Shown here: piece after piece, positions 54,412 to 64,000 of the stretch
How positions within the stretch are numbered: the first letter of the stretch is position 1
How the letters are laid out: every line of letters starts with the position of its first letter
From: Periconia sp. R9002
Taxonomy: Eukaryota > Ascomycota > Dothideomycetes > Pleosporales > Periconiaceae
Direction of reading: 5' to 3'
Length of the DNA stretch: 64,000 bases
NCBI GenBank assembly: GCA_023627715.1
Contig: JAMAHW010000090.1
Location: 62,001 to 126,000 of the forward strand
Position numbers and translations under genes: made by a program
The notes under the pieces: generated by a model
Seen by the model: the letters and a program-made list of their open reading frames with translations, nothing else
Databases searched by the model: none
What the model was told of the DNA's origin: nothing

Positions 54412-56013
54412 ATGGCGTTTCGCCGTATACCAAATGAACTACTTTACTGTATAGCAGAGGCTCTGGACCAAGAGAGGGATATCAACGCTTTCTCACAAAC
54501 GACTCGCCGCACTTACTTTCTATTAAATCCATATCTTTACTATCACAACACACAACAGTCTGGAAGCTCGGCCTTATTGTGGGCTGCTGAGCATGGGCAA
54601 GTGACAACGGCTGAGAAGCTGATGCGAGAAAGAACCGATGATCAAGCTGTATCTGACTATTCGAAACCTCTCTGCGTGGCAGCAGAGAATGGGCATCAAG
54701 AGATAGTTAAGCTGCTACTGGATAATGGGGCCGACACGACAGCAACCAAAAATGGGTGGACGCCGCTTAACCGGGCAGTGTCTATGGATCATATCATGAC
54801 AGTTAAGCTGCTGCTTGAGAAAGGGGCGGACATAACAGCGAATAAAAGTGGGTGGACATCGCTGCACTCAGCAGCAGACAAGGGATATAAGAAGATAGCT
54901 AAGCTGCTGCTTGAGAAAGGGGCGGACATGACAGTTGACAAAGATGGGTGGACACCACTCAACCTAGCAGCCGACAGTGGCCATATTAGCACAGTCAAGC
55001 TGCTATTGGATAATGGGGCAGATATGGCAACAGACGACCCTGAAATGGCGCCGCTCGACCGGGCAGCCATGCATGGTCATTTTAAAACAATAAAGCTACT
55101 CCTTAAAAAAGGGGCGGTTATAGCAGACACTGGGTACACGCCGCTCCACGCAGCAGCACAATTTGATCACATCGAGATAGTCAGGCTGCTGCTCAAGGAG
55201 GGGGCAAAGATAGCAGCACCTGATGATGGCGGCCGGACACCGCTCAGAACAGCAGCAATCAATAACCATGTAGAATTGATTGAGCTACTGCTTGAGGAGG
55301 GGGCAGATATAACACAAGGCGATGATAAGGGCTTCACGCCACTTCACGTAGCAGCAGAAAAAGGTTGTTTTGATACAGCTAAGCTGCTGCTGACTAAAGG
55401 AGCAGATATGGCTGTTATTAATGGTTTTGGTGCGACGCCGCTTTACCAAGCAGCACATAATGGCCGTCTGAACATAGTGGAGCTACTGCTTGAGAACGGG
55501 GCAGATATAACAATATGCGGCAGGGACAACTGGACGCCACTTAACATAGCAGCCGAGTTCGGTCAACTTGAGATAGTCAAGCTGTTGCTCGAGAAGGGAG
55601 CAGATTGGACGGTACCTGAGAGCGCTGCCGGCTGGACGCCGCTGAACTCAGCGGCAGAGAGGGGCCACCTTGAAATAGCCAAACTTCTACTTGAGAAGGG
55701 AGCAGACATAGAAACAAGCAGTATCGATAACTGGACACCACTCAATGCCGCAGCGGACAGTGGCCATGTCAAAGTAGTTGAGCTGCTGCTCGAGAAGGGA
55801 GCAGATATGGAAAAACGCAGTGACCGTGATGGCTGGACACCACTCTACTCAGCAGTATTCCAAAACCATCCCGAAGTAGTCAGACTGCTACTTGAGAAGG
55901 GTGCAGATTTCACAGTAACAGACAAGGAGGGCACCACACTGCTTCGGGCAGCCCGGAAGAAGCCCGACATACTCGAGCTGTTGCGCGAGAAAGGTGTTCA
56001 CGACGATACGTAA
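54412..56013 (+). CDS. F-box-like/ankyrin-repeat protein
   Basis: Single exon, 533 aa. Residues 1-45 (FRRIPNELLYCIAEALDQERDINAFSQTTRRTYFLLNPYLYYHN) match the F-box-like head of fungal F-box/ankyrin proteins, which would recruit an SCF ubiquitin ligase. It is followed by about 14 ankyrin repeats to the C-terminus, most fitting GWTPLxxAAxxGHxxIVKLLLEKGAD. The repeat partner is unknown. Adjacent repeats are very similar in DNA: the 30-bp stretch encoding KLLLEKGAD is identical at about 54807 and 54891, a sign of recent duplication or exchange. The last unit is degenerate (TTLLRAARKKPDILELLREKG). It lies alone between an AT-rich gap and the ubiquitin-like/zinc-finger gene, facing it tail to tail. 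Confidence 0.9.
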   Translation: MAFRRIPNELLYCIAEALDQERDINAFSQTTRRTYFLLNPYLYYHNTQQSGSSALLWAAEHGQVTTAEKLMRERTDDQAVSDYSKPLCVAAENGHQEIVKLLLDNGADTTATKNGWTPLNRAVSMDHIMTVKLLLEKGADITANKSGWTSLHSAADKGYKKIAKLLLEKGADMTVDKDGWTPLNLAADSGHISTVKLLLDNGADMATDDPEMAPLDRAAMHGHFKTIKLLLKKGAVIADTGYTPLHAAAQFDHIEIVRLLLKEGAKIAAPDDGGRTPLRTAAINNHVELIELLLEEGADITQGDDKGFTPLHVAAEKGCFDTAKLLLTKGADMAVINGFGATPLYQAAHNGRLNIVELLLENGADITICGRDNWTPLNIAAEFGQLEIVKLLLEKGADWTVPESAAGWTPLNSAAERGHLEIAKLLLEKGADIETSSIDNWTPLNAAADSGHVKVVELLLEKGADMEKRSDRDGWTPLYSAVFQNHPEVVRLLLEKGADFTVTDKEGTTLLRAARKKPDILELLREKGVHDDT

Positions 56014-56324
56014 GGCCGAGGGATCTCCTAGCAACGCTACATGGCCCCGAACCTAGATACGCCTTTCTGGATCTCTTCGTGCACGTCAACATAATGATGG
56101 TACACTAAACTATGCGGTTGTTGGTGTATGTAGTAGCTATAACCTCGTTGAGAAATAGGCTCGATGGGAATAACTTGTATACGCGATATCCTTGTATGCG
56201 TAAGACGCAGACGAAGAGCAAATTAACCTTCGGAAGTATGAATTCGAGACGCCTCGAATGTCATGCTTGGCTATGAGAAGATACAGTGTTGAAAATTTCT
56301 ATTACCCATTTTAAATACACATTT
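56014..56324. other. Intergenic, convergent 3' ends
   Basis: 311 bp between convergent stop codons of the F-box/ankyrin gene and the zinc-finger gene. Nothing recognised. Confidence 0.5.
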
Positions 56325-57961
56325 CTATCGTCTCGTGCCGCATATAGAGCAGAAGGTAGGAGTCAAATCGGAATTGGAGGCATTACAATTTGTACACACC
56401 CAGGCACCGGGCGCTGGCTCAGCTGCTGGTGTTCGTTTCACGTGTGAAGTGTTGTTGTCTCTCGGCTCGACTATAGAAACTCGGCAGAAGTCGGATACAT
56501 TGCAATCGCCATCCTCGGAAGTTAATAGATCTGTGATTCCGTCATCCTCCGGGAAATGAATTCCATCATTGCCCTGACCGAGCCCGTATCGATAGTTGAT
56601 GTAGCATTTTGGGCTTGCAAATGTTAGCAAAAGCACTTCGGGATGCGGAGATTATATACCATTGCACTGACTCTCCTTCCTTGAAAAGCCTTTTCTCCTC
56701 ATAATGGCATCCGGGGCACGAAGTTTGGTCCAGGTCAAGTGCAAACATCATGCTCATGTCAACATGCTGTCCCGGCTGTCGCTCGTTAGTATGGATTTTC
56801 CAACCCAAAGTAACTTGTTTCGTTAGGTGAGCAGTAGGGGGGCAGGGGGAGAATGACATACGCGAAAAACGCCCTTCCACGAGTTCCGGAGCGCAATCAG
56901 ACTCTGGCGCGCGGTATCGCGCAGATCAAACTCCAGCCTCGTTATTTTCGGTCTGCCGACATGTTCAAAGCGGATTTGTAGCACTGCGAGGAACGCCGCC
57001 ACCGAATCGATGAATTCTAAATGGAAGGGGGCGATCCGGCCAAGTGCATCGTGAAGAACGACTGGTTGTTGAAGTAGTACTTGACTAGGCAAACTTCGTT
57101 GAGTGCGAAGGCAATCTTTCATGTCTAATACGTGATGCATGAGATTGCTGTTTAGTGTTTGGAGGTTTTTCATCTCTTGGCGGAGATCTTCGGTCTGTCG
57201 AAAGGTTTCTTGGAGTAGAGCGAACATGGCGCGTTGCTCATCGGCAGACAGACCCCTAGATTGCTTTGTCAGGAAAGTTTTGCTTTTACACAGGTCGAAA
57301 CAGTGTGGATTTCTTCTTGTGATGAAGGGAAGGAAGTATGTACATTTTCAGCTTATTCTGGAATTCAAGCAGCATGTTCTTCTGCTCTGTTACTTCTACG
57401 GCACACGAGTCTAATTGCGTGGCAATCCCACTTGTAGCGGATTCGATCCTCGTCGTACGGCTGTCCACTCTCATGGTTGATTCACTAGGCTTGTCAGCTA
57501 GTGAAATGTAAGAACGAATAATACTAATTCAGAGCTCACATCTGAAAAGTGATTAAGAGCATTTCCAACGCTCCAACATGCATCTCAATCTCGGATCTGA
57601 ATTTTTTTACATCGTCTCTCTTGCACAGCGCCCACTGAACCTGTCGAAACATCATGACGAGCCTTGCTTCCGTTACATACTGGGCGTCGAGTTTTCGAAA
57701 TTTGGCGATATCTAGAAGAAATGTCGTTAAACAGAGCTTGCAAGCATCCAGATTCTGCTTCAGTGCTTGCATATGCTGATGTGTATCGAGTCTGACTTTC
57801 CCCAAAGCTTGGAGCGCATTTTCTAGAGAGCTCAGGGATCGTGATAGCTCCGCGAAATCTGCACGAGCGCCACGTGTAGCCGACAGTGAGTCGATTGCGT
57901 CCTTGAAAAGCTTGACGCCGGCTATGAAGTCAGATACCGACACACCAAATGGGAAAACCAT
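56325..57961 (-). CDS. STAND-type N-terminal, ubiquitin-like and zinc-finger protein
   Basis: Predicted 471 aa from exons 57961-57540, 57484-57290, 57255-56862, 56775-56660 and 56613-56325, all in phase. Residues 1-140 (FPFGVSVSDFIAGVKLFKDAIDSLSATRGARADFAELSRSLSSLENAL) resemble the helical N-terminal domain of fungal NLR/STAND proteins. A coiled coil follows (about 145-250). Residues 268-352 (VVLHDALGRIAPFHLEFIDS to PGQHVDMSMMF) match the fungal ubiquitin-like (ULD) module, split by an intron. Then come two CxxC pairs (CPGC 357-360, CPKC 376-379), a probable zinc site, and a terminal RanBP2-type finger (WVCTNCN, FCSICGTRR). No NACHT or NB-ARC domain is present. The last splice makes the second CxxC, which supports the model. 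Biochemical role unknown; the NLR-like head suggests signalling in non-self recognition. Confidence 0.78.
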
Positions 57962-60900
57962 GCTGGAAACCTCGTGCGCGGTGGCAATCAGAGCTGTAGT
58001 AGGCGTGCATTTACACGACGGAGTGAGCAGCAGGTTTTAGTCAGGTTAGAAGGTAGCCTGGCCAAAGGGACGAGCAACTCATCTATTTGTTCAGCGTATT
58101 GGGCTATTATTGAAGTCACGTAGCGTACAGGGAGACATACCACAGGACAGCATTCAAAACCCGTGATAAGTTTGCATAAGAGTGCTATAAGCCAGTTTCG
58201 TAAGAGGGTAGTAGGGAAGAGTTGAGACGGGGTCAGCTCAGGGCGGGGTTCCTACCCCAGGGTGTAGAGGCGAGGCTCGTGTTGAGATCTTGGGGAACTC
58301 GAGTTGATTTTCACGAATGACTGGCGGAGGCTGAACAACAACACAGAGGGTAGAGCAGACAACTTGCAACAGGTAGTAATTCCAGGAAATGGGTTGTGTC
58401 TTGGAGTGAATACAAGAAGTCATAAGTACTTCTTGCCTGGCTATATATTTGTCTATTGTAGTTGTTCTCACTATCCTCACCGTGAATTTAGTGAATTGGT
58501 CACCTGTGCCTGCTTCTCGTCGTAGGTGAGTTCGGCACATAATTACTGGTCAAATTCATTGCTTTCTGGTCTATAGCTACCATGGATCCTACTTTTTTTT
58601 CTATGTGAACGATTAGGAAGGGCTCTACCTCGACAAAAATAAGATCCAAAAGTAAGAAATAAAAAAGGCGGACCACCTTTTAGGACCAAAGTATCACTGA
58701 AAAAGAAGTCAAGGGCGTTATATAAGACCGACGGTCGTGGTCCTATGTGACCAGACTGGTCCGTCCATACGGTGACGTCCACCCATGGATCCTACAGAGA
58801 GAGGATGGGGCGTCAAATCGTACCTCTGTTTACATGTTTCCCAAGTACCACACAACCCAACCCGCAATCGCAGCCACATCCCCTCTATCTCCCTCTAACC
58901 TAACCTACCACAACCTCACCCATTTCTCATCCATATACCCTAACACCGATATCCTCTATCCCTATAAACCCACCAATATCTACATCCAAACATCAACATC
59001 AATGACCAACACAATACTCATACGTCACTAATCGAATCATGCCCACACAATCACCTATCTAACAAAACAAACAGCTCAGAATCACACACCTCCCTCTCTC
59101 CCCCCTCCTCCGACCTATCTATCAAACCACTTAGTCTCACACATCCCTAGCACAACCAACACAAAAAAACCTCACCATCCACACCAAACTTAAACCCCTC
59201 TCCCCCTTCCTCAAAAAACGTACCACATAAAACTACCACTCTTCCCTTTACCTACACACCATTCCCAGAACTCCTCTCCCGTTTAAAAAAAGGTAATCCA
59301 AAAAACCGAGGTGACAAAAATAAACCAGTGCAGCTATAACAAACCAAAACATTCCTACTCCTACAACCACAAGAAATCACACCCACACGCTTCTAATCCT
59401 CTAACTCTTATCTACTTGTAGCCTGTTCTTTTCACGAACAATACATCCCACCATCCCACCATCAGTAATCCTACACACCCGTAACTACCACTCCTTCCCT
59501 TCCCACCCACAACACCCATTCACAATCCATTCCCCATTCACAACCGTTTCTACTTACTCAGCACATAACCATATACACAATACCCCATCCCATCCAATCC
59601 CACGCCACACCCCAAACACCACTCCTCCCTCCCGTCCTCCCCACACAACCTCTCCCCAGCTCAAGAAACTAGTGTAGGTAAATGGTAACCACCCGACCCA
59701 ATCTTATCTAATCTAATCTGATCTAATATGTGTAGTATGTGTGAAGTGATATATATAATATACTCGGGATTTGACTGTTTGGTTTGGTGGTGGTTGGAGT
59801 ATTTAATTTGGGGGTAGGGTTGGGTTGAGACGGTTGTTGGTGTGGGAGGGTTGGGATATGGGGGTATAGATATATATTGTGTATCCTTTGAAATCTTACT
59901 GGGTTTTTGTTCGTTTCATTGTACTATTATTGTATTACGGTGCCGTTGGGTTCGGTTGATAGGAAAGGATGGATGAATTCAATGAAAGTACAAGTACAAC
60001 TATGTGTAGAGAATTAGTATTATAATATATTGAGGTTTATTAGGGGAAGAGAAGGGGAGGTACGTACACGAAACGATTAATACAAATAATGAAAACAGTT
60101 CGTGAGTTGGATAGCACATCACGTCACGTCACGTTATACTAGACTAGACTAGACTAGAGTATAGTGGTATAGGTGTGTATGTATGTATATAGGTGTGTGA
60201 TAATGGAGAACGAATAAAGTAATAAGAATAGGGTGACGATAACAAATTGGTAGTCAATTGACAGGGAAAAGGCAAGCAACGTCAAGGGACAGAAACGGAA
60301 AATGGAGCTGGAAAATGGGATATCTCCTTCCCGCGTTCAACCACCTCTCCCCTAACCACCCCTCTCTCTCCGCTTTAACAACAATAAAAATGTTGAGAGA
60401 TGTTGAGAGATGGTGCTGGATGTGAAGGATGTTCATTCATGCGCATTATCACTCCACAAACAATCAAAACGATGTTCATGCGAAAGCGCGGGTAAGCGGG
60501 TAGCTAGCTACATGGATCAATCCAACCGACCCCTGAGTCACATCAATTGTATTTGGAATACGGTGGGTGTACATTATAGCATTGATTTAATATCGGGTAA
60601 GAGTGTTTGTTAAGGTTGGAAATGTGGGTAATGAGGAGTTAATTAACCTTCTTTATTATCCCACTTTTTCTGTAGGGTAGGTAGGTGTTTCGTTTGGTTT
60701 TACGGTTTGGGAGAAGGTAATTCGGGATAGAAATAGGAGTGCTCTGTGTTTTTTTTGGAATTGCTGTAAGAGAGTTGCTATGTATCTATACCAAAAACAA
60801 AGGGGGAGTTTAAAAGAAAGAGTGATGCGTTATATGGTAAAACTGAACTCAATTCAATTCATTTGCATTGCAAAAAAGCGCTACCTAAATACACCCTTAT

Positions 60901-61630
60901 CCTCCCTCATCCTCATCACGGTCGTCGCAAGCGACATGACCACCAACCAACCACCACCTTTTTGAACCCCCCAAAAATCCCTCCCCTCCCACCACAGTTT
61001 TCCAGTCATAAAACCAGGACATAACACATCACAGCACACCCTCTCTCCCCCCTTCTCTCATTTCCTTACTCCACCTATTCAATTTTTGTCCCAGAAAAAT
61101 ATCCCATCCTTATCCAAATCTTTGACAGAACATGACATTAAACGTGAAACCAAAAACAAAAAGCAACAAAAAGATCAAAAAAGGAAAAGGGAATCTCATT
61201 ACGTGACACAACGACCTCGCGATCGTGCTGCTTGAAAAAAGTTAGAAGTCTTCAGGGGGTAGTAGTAGTAATAAGGTTTGAAAGGGAAGGGAGAGAAACG
61301 TATATGCTCATTGACGTTGACGGTGATTTGGAATGGTGTGAAAATGATTTGCTTTGCTCGCTGGATTGCTTGCTAAGATGGAGAGAAAGATCGCTAAAGG
61401 GTATAAAGAAAATGGAAAACGCGTCAGAAGATCAAAAGTTCGTTAGATGGGGGTATGGGGGGATGTGTGGCAGGAGTTGAGAGTGGTTGGTGGGAAAAGT
61501 TGTAGTACGGAATGGAAATAAAAATGCAACGCTCGCTTGGATAAAATCAAATAAGGGAAAGGAAAGAAGAAGCAGAACAAAAACGTAGGAAAAGAGACGA
61601 CGGCTTTGAAATCATGCTGGGTGATGAGGA
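57962..61630. other. Long intergenic region with strand-composition switch
   Basis: 3.7 kb with no convincing gene. From about 58850 to 59680 the plus strand is C/A-rich and nearly free of G; from about 59740 to 60240 it is G/T-rich and poor in C. Simple repeats include TCTAATC units (59704-59727), a CACGT triple (60116-60134) and CTAGA units. The stretch 60960-61200 is again C/A-rich. The right-hand part probably carries the long 3' UTR of the SAM-PH gene. Open frames are low-complexity. Confidence 0.55.
60139..60157. repeat. (CTAGA)n short tandem repeat
   Basis: About four units of CTAGA, directly after a CACGT triple repeat. Confidence 0.8.
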
Positions 61631-64000
61631 TCACTGCTTCGTGCCATTGATATTAACCTCATACCCATCGTTCTTAGCCCTCAGGGCTTTGGCAAGCATG
61701 AGCTCGCGCATCCAATCGATGCGTTCATCGCGAGACTTGACGGCGAAATGGTGCACCTTGCCGCTCGGCAGCACCTTCTTGATATCGCCCTTGCCAGGCG
61801 CGGTGGGGACGAGCTGGAACTCAAACGCCATGGGCATGCCGCTCTTGTCCTTTTGCTGGTGGCCCGAGGAAAGCTTGAGGGCGCGCAGCTTGGCGGAGAG
61901 CTTGTTGGACGCGAGCGAAGAGCAAGCGACGGCGTAGTCGTCGACGTCGATGGTTTGCAGCGCCGACGACGACGGGAGCTCGTTGGCGTGCATGGCGAGG
62001 GTGGTGCCTTGCAGGCGGAAGTGCTGGTCCTGCCACTCGTGCCGCAGGAGCCGCGTGCGTCGCTTCTTCATCCAGCCGTGGTGGTTGACGCCGTTGTACA
62101 CGAAGCCCCCCTTGGTTGGTGGTGGGGCGGTCTGGGTGTGGTGACGTGGGATGGATGAGTTGGTGCTGTACCGGATTGGGTCGTCCGAGAGGGGGCTGTC
62201 GTCGCCGGAGAACTGTGTCTCGTGGAGCGTGTCGTCGTCGCCGTCTGATGGGCCCGCTGTCGGGCTGAAGACTTGGTCCTCGTTGAGCACGGGAAGCGGC
62301 AGCGAGGGACGGCGCCAGTCCACGCGCGACCCGGCTCGCTGTACCGGGTCGCGGTATTGCATGTTGGGAGGAACCGATTGGCTTGTGTCGCGTGATACAG
62401 GCCCGGCGGGCACGGCAGTGACGGGTGCGTCCATTTCGGAAAAGGGCGTCCCAAAGCGGTAGACGCCACCAGGGCTGGCTGTGCGACAGGGAGAAAAGGC
62501 CGTGTCTGGTGCGATTTGCGGGCTCGCGGTTGCACTGCGTGGAATGTGGGTCTGGAGAGGCGCCGCCGACATGGAGCGGGGAGGGGGGATGCTGAGTTTG
62601 GGCAGAGACTTGAGGTTGGGATTAGGGGCGGATGCAAACTCTGGCGGATGAAGCATGGGACGGGAAAAGTTTGCCGAATCATACGAAGCCGATGTATGCG
62701 CCGATGTAGAGGCGGAGAAGGCAGAGGATTGCTGGTAGAGGGATGGTTCATAAGGTTGGACGACGGATGGTCGTGGAGGGAACATCTCTACTGGAGGCGT
62801 TGGGGGAGCTTCGATCGGAGTCGCTGTTGCGTACGGCTGCTCGACCCCCTGAAGCGTGAGGAACTGGCGTACGTTATCCTGAGGATCGCGCAAGTCCAGC
62901 TTCTGCAGAACATCTTCTTGGAGTGTGAAGTCTGGGAGCTGGCCGGGACCCAGCAAGTCAGAGGATGCTACGACCGAGGGGATGGCATCTGAAGTAGGGC
63001 GGTAGACGTTCTCCACTGCCCGATTCGCTACTTGAGCGTTGCCTGGATCTCCAGCAATGAATATCTGACCCCCTTTTTCGGGAGATATGGGGAAGCCGAG
63101 CTGGACGCCATGCTCTTCCTGGAGTCTGGCCAGTTGTCGTTGCTGCTTTCGCCACTTGTTGCACCGCTCTCCCTTTGCACACTTGTGTGGCTTGGGGAGA
63201 AGCTGCTCGATGGCTACAATGGACACCGACTCGGCAGGGGTGATGACATCGTCGGCTGGGTTTCGGTGCCGGCGACCTCTTCGCCTTCGACCACCTCCTG
63301 GCGTGATGGGCGTCTTTGCATCGTCTCCATCGCAAGGCTCGCCCTTTGACTTGTCTCGGTGTCGACGTTCCCTGTTCTTGCTCTTGGATCGCTGTCTTGC
63401 CTCCGTGCAGGGTCGATCTATATCTGCAAATGGCGTTGGAGCGGGCCCAACGGGGGAGATGAGGCCGTCTGCAGTTCGCAGAGAATCGATCTGGTTCCAC
63501 AGCTGGTGTCGCTTTCCGAATGATACAATCTCTAGCTCTTTCAGGTCGTCAAATTGTAGGTCAAGCAGAACGGCGCCAGTGATATCGTGCGCTCTGAAAC
63601 GCTCAATGACATCGTTCTCGAATCCGTTCTGGTGCATCCAAGTAGCGACCTGGGACGATGTCCAGGCACGAACTTCTGCATTGTCGAGGTGAGCGACGGC
63701 CGATGCGATGTTGTTGTATTCCTGGCGGGGGACTACCGTCTCAGGAGTGTCTTCGCGGAAAGAAGTCTGCAGTCGCAACGGGGTTTCTTTGGGGAACAGG
63801 GGAGACAGTTGTAGGGCACTATCGAATTGGAACTCGTTGGATGACTGAGAAAAGCGGAATAGGTGGGGACCCCTGGGCCCCTCTACCGGTTTTGGTAGGT
63901 ACCATTCGGCAAATTGAGGCCTTATCTCGTCTCTGGGAGTTTGGATTTCCTCAAAAGTCGAAATGGTGGTTTGACTCTTGCGATTGTCGCTCTGTTGCGT
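61631..64000 (-). CDS. SAM-PH domain polarity scaffold, Boi/Pob1-like (N-terminus beyond window)
   Basis: Open without a stop from the right edge to 61631; 789 C-terminal residues are visible and no ATG occurs in the first 75 codons, so the start lies outside. A SAM domain (about 63480-63690: AWTSSQVATWMHQNGFENDVIERFRAHDITGAVLLDL) is followed by a basic region (RQRSKSKNRERRHRDKSK), a Cys-containing HKCAKGERCNKWRKQ segment, and a long Ser/Pro-rich disordered stretch with an SPxSP pattern. A PH domain lies at the C-terminus (about 61650-62110: HHGWMKKRRTRLLRHEWQDQHFRLQGTTLAMH to RDERIDWMRELMLAKAL). SAM-then-PH is the order of Boi1/Boi2 and S. pombe Pob1, which link Cdc42 and exocytosis at growth sites; their N-terminal SH3 would be in the missing part. 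The exact orthology is uncertain. Confidence 0.85.
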   Translation of the reverse strand, partial: TQQSDNRKSQTTISTFEEIQTPRDEIRPQFAEWYLPKPVEGPRGPHLFRFSQSSNEFQFDSALQLSPLFPKETPLRLQTSFREDTPETVVPRQEYNNIASAVAHLDNAEVRAWTSSQVATWMHQNGFENDVIERFRAHDITGAVLLDLQFDDLKELEIVSFGKRHQLWNQIDSLRTADGLISPVGPAPTPFADIDRPCTEARQRSKSKNRERRHRDKSKGEPCDGDDAKTPITPGGGRRRRGRRHRNPADDVITPAESVSIVAIEQLLPKPHKCAKGERCNKWRKQQRQLARLQEEHGVQLGFPISPEKGGQIFIAGDPGNAQVANRAVENVYRPTSDAIPSVVASSDLLGPGQLPDFTLQEDVLQKLDLRDPQDNVRQFLTLQGVEQPYATATPIEAPPTPPVEMFPPRPSVVQPYEPSLYQQSSAFSASTSAHTSASYDSANFSRPMLHPPEFASAPNPNLKSLPKLSIPPPRSMSAAPLQTHIPRSATASPQIAPDTAFSPCRTASPGGVYRFGTPFSEMDAPVTAVPAGPVSRDTSQSVPPNMQYRDPVQRAGSRVDWRRPSLPLPVLNEDQVFSPTAGPSDGDDDTLHETQFSGDDSPLSDDPIRYSTNSSIPRHHTQTAPPPTKGGFVYNGVNHHGWMKKRRTRLLRHEWQDQHFRLQGTTLAMHANELPSSSALQTIDVDDYAVACSSLASNKLSAKLRALKLSSGHQQKDKSGMPMAFEFQLVPTAPGKGDIKKVLPSGKVHHFAVKSRDERIDWMRELMLAKALRAKNDGYEVNINGTKQ

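Noticed and set aside
58580..58795. Short direct repeat CATGGATCCTAC at both ends, possible solo element
   Set aside because: Only about 12 bp match, no inverted ends and no target duplication.

Overview
The window is nuclear DNA from a filamentous ascomycete (Pezizomycotina). Genes carry short spliceosomal introns (about 40-90 nt) with GTAAGT-type donors and CTAAC/CTGAC branch motifs just before the acceptor. The conserved proteins are fungal (F-BAR/DEP RhoGAP, Yor1-type ABCC pump, Atp11, Naa25, fungal F-box/ankyrin and STAND-type N-terminal proteins). I lean weakly toward Dothideomycetes but the sequence alone does not settle the class.

Layout. 1-16 kb is a dense housekeeping block: geranylgeranyltransferase I beta (partial), Rgd2-type RhoGAP, an Erg26/3beta-HSD-like dehydrogenase whose largest intron holds a small inverted-repeat transposon, a NAT9-like acetyltransferase, proteasome ATPase Rpt4, U3 snoRNP protein Rrp9, a WD40-cyclophilin (PPWD1 type) and eIF2 gamma. 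17-30 kb: ornithine aminotransferase, a full-length ABCC transporter and a small single-pass membrane protein, separated by long non-coding gaps with microsatellites and strand-composition switches. 32-51 kb: Atp11, a BAR-PH-ArfGAP protein, a six-TM protein of unknown function, a secreted class 3 lipase, a HAD-type phosphatase, the NatB subunit Mdm20/Naa25 and mitochondrial methionyl-tRNA synthetase.

52-58 kb is the accessory-looking part. It has a secreted Kex2-repeat precursor whose repeats resemble the alpha-type mating pheromone but have lost Trp and both Cys, followed by a decayed, out-of-frame end that still encodes a canonical WCRFVGQPC copy. After an AT-rich gap come an F-box/ankyrin-repeat gene and a STAND-type N-terminal/ubiquitin-like/zinc-finger gene. 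The window ends with a long low-complexity gap and a SAM-PH (Boi-like) polarity scaffold that runs off the right edge.

Functional links are loose, as is usual in fungal genomes. Several products act in small-GTPase and polarity biology (Cdc43, Rgd2, ArfGAP, SAM-PH), others in ribosome biogenesis and translation (Rrp9, eIF2 gamma, MetRS). No CRISPR array, rRNA or tRNA was recognised. Exon boundaries were worked out by hand from splice motifs, phase and family conservation.
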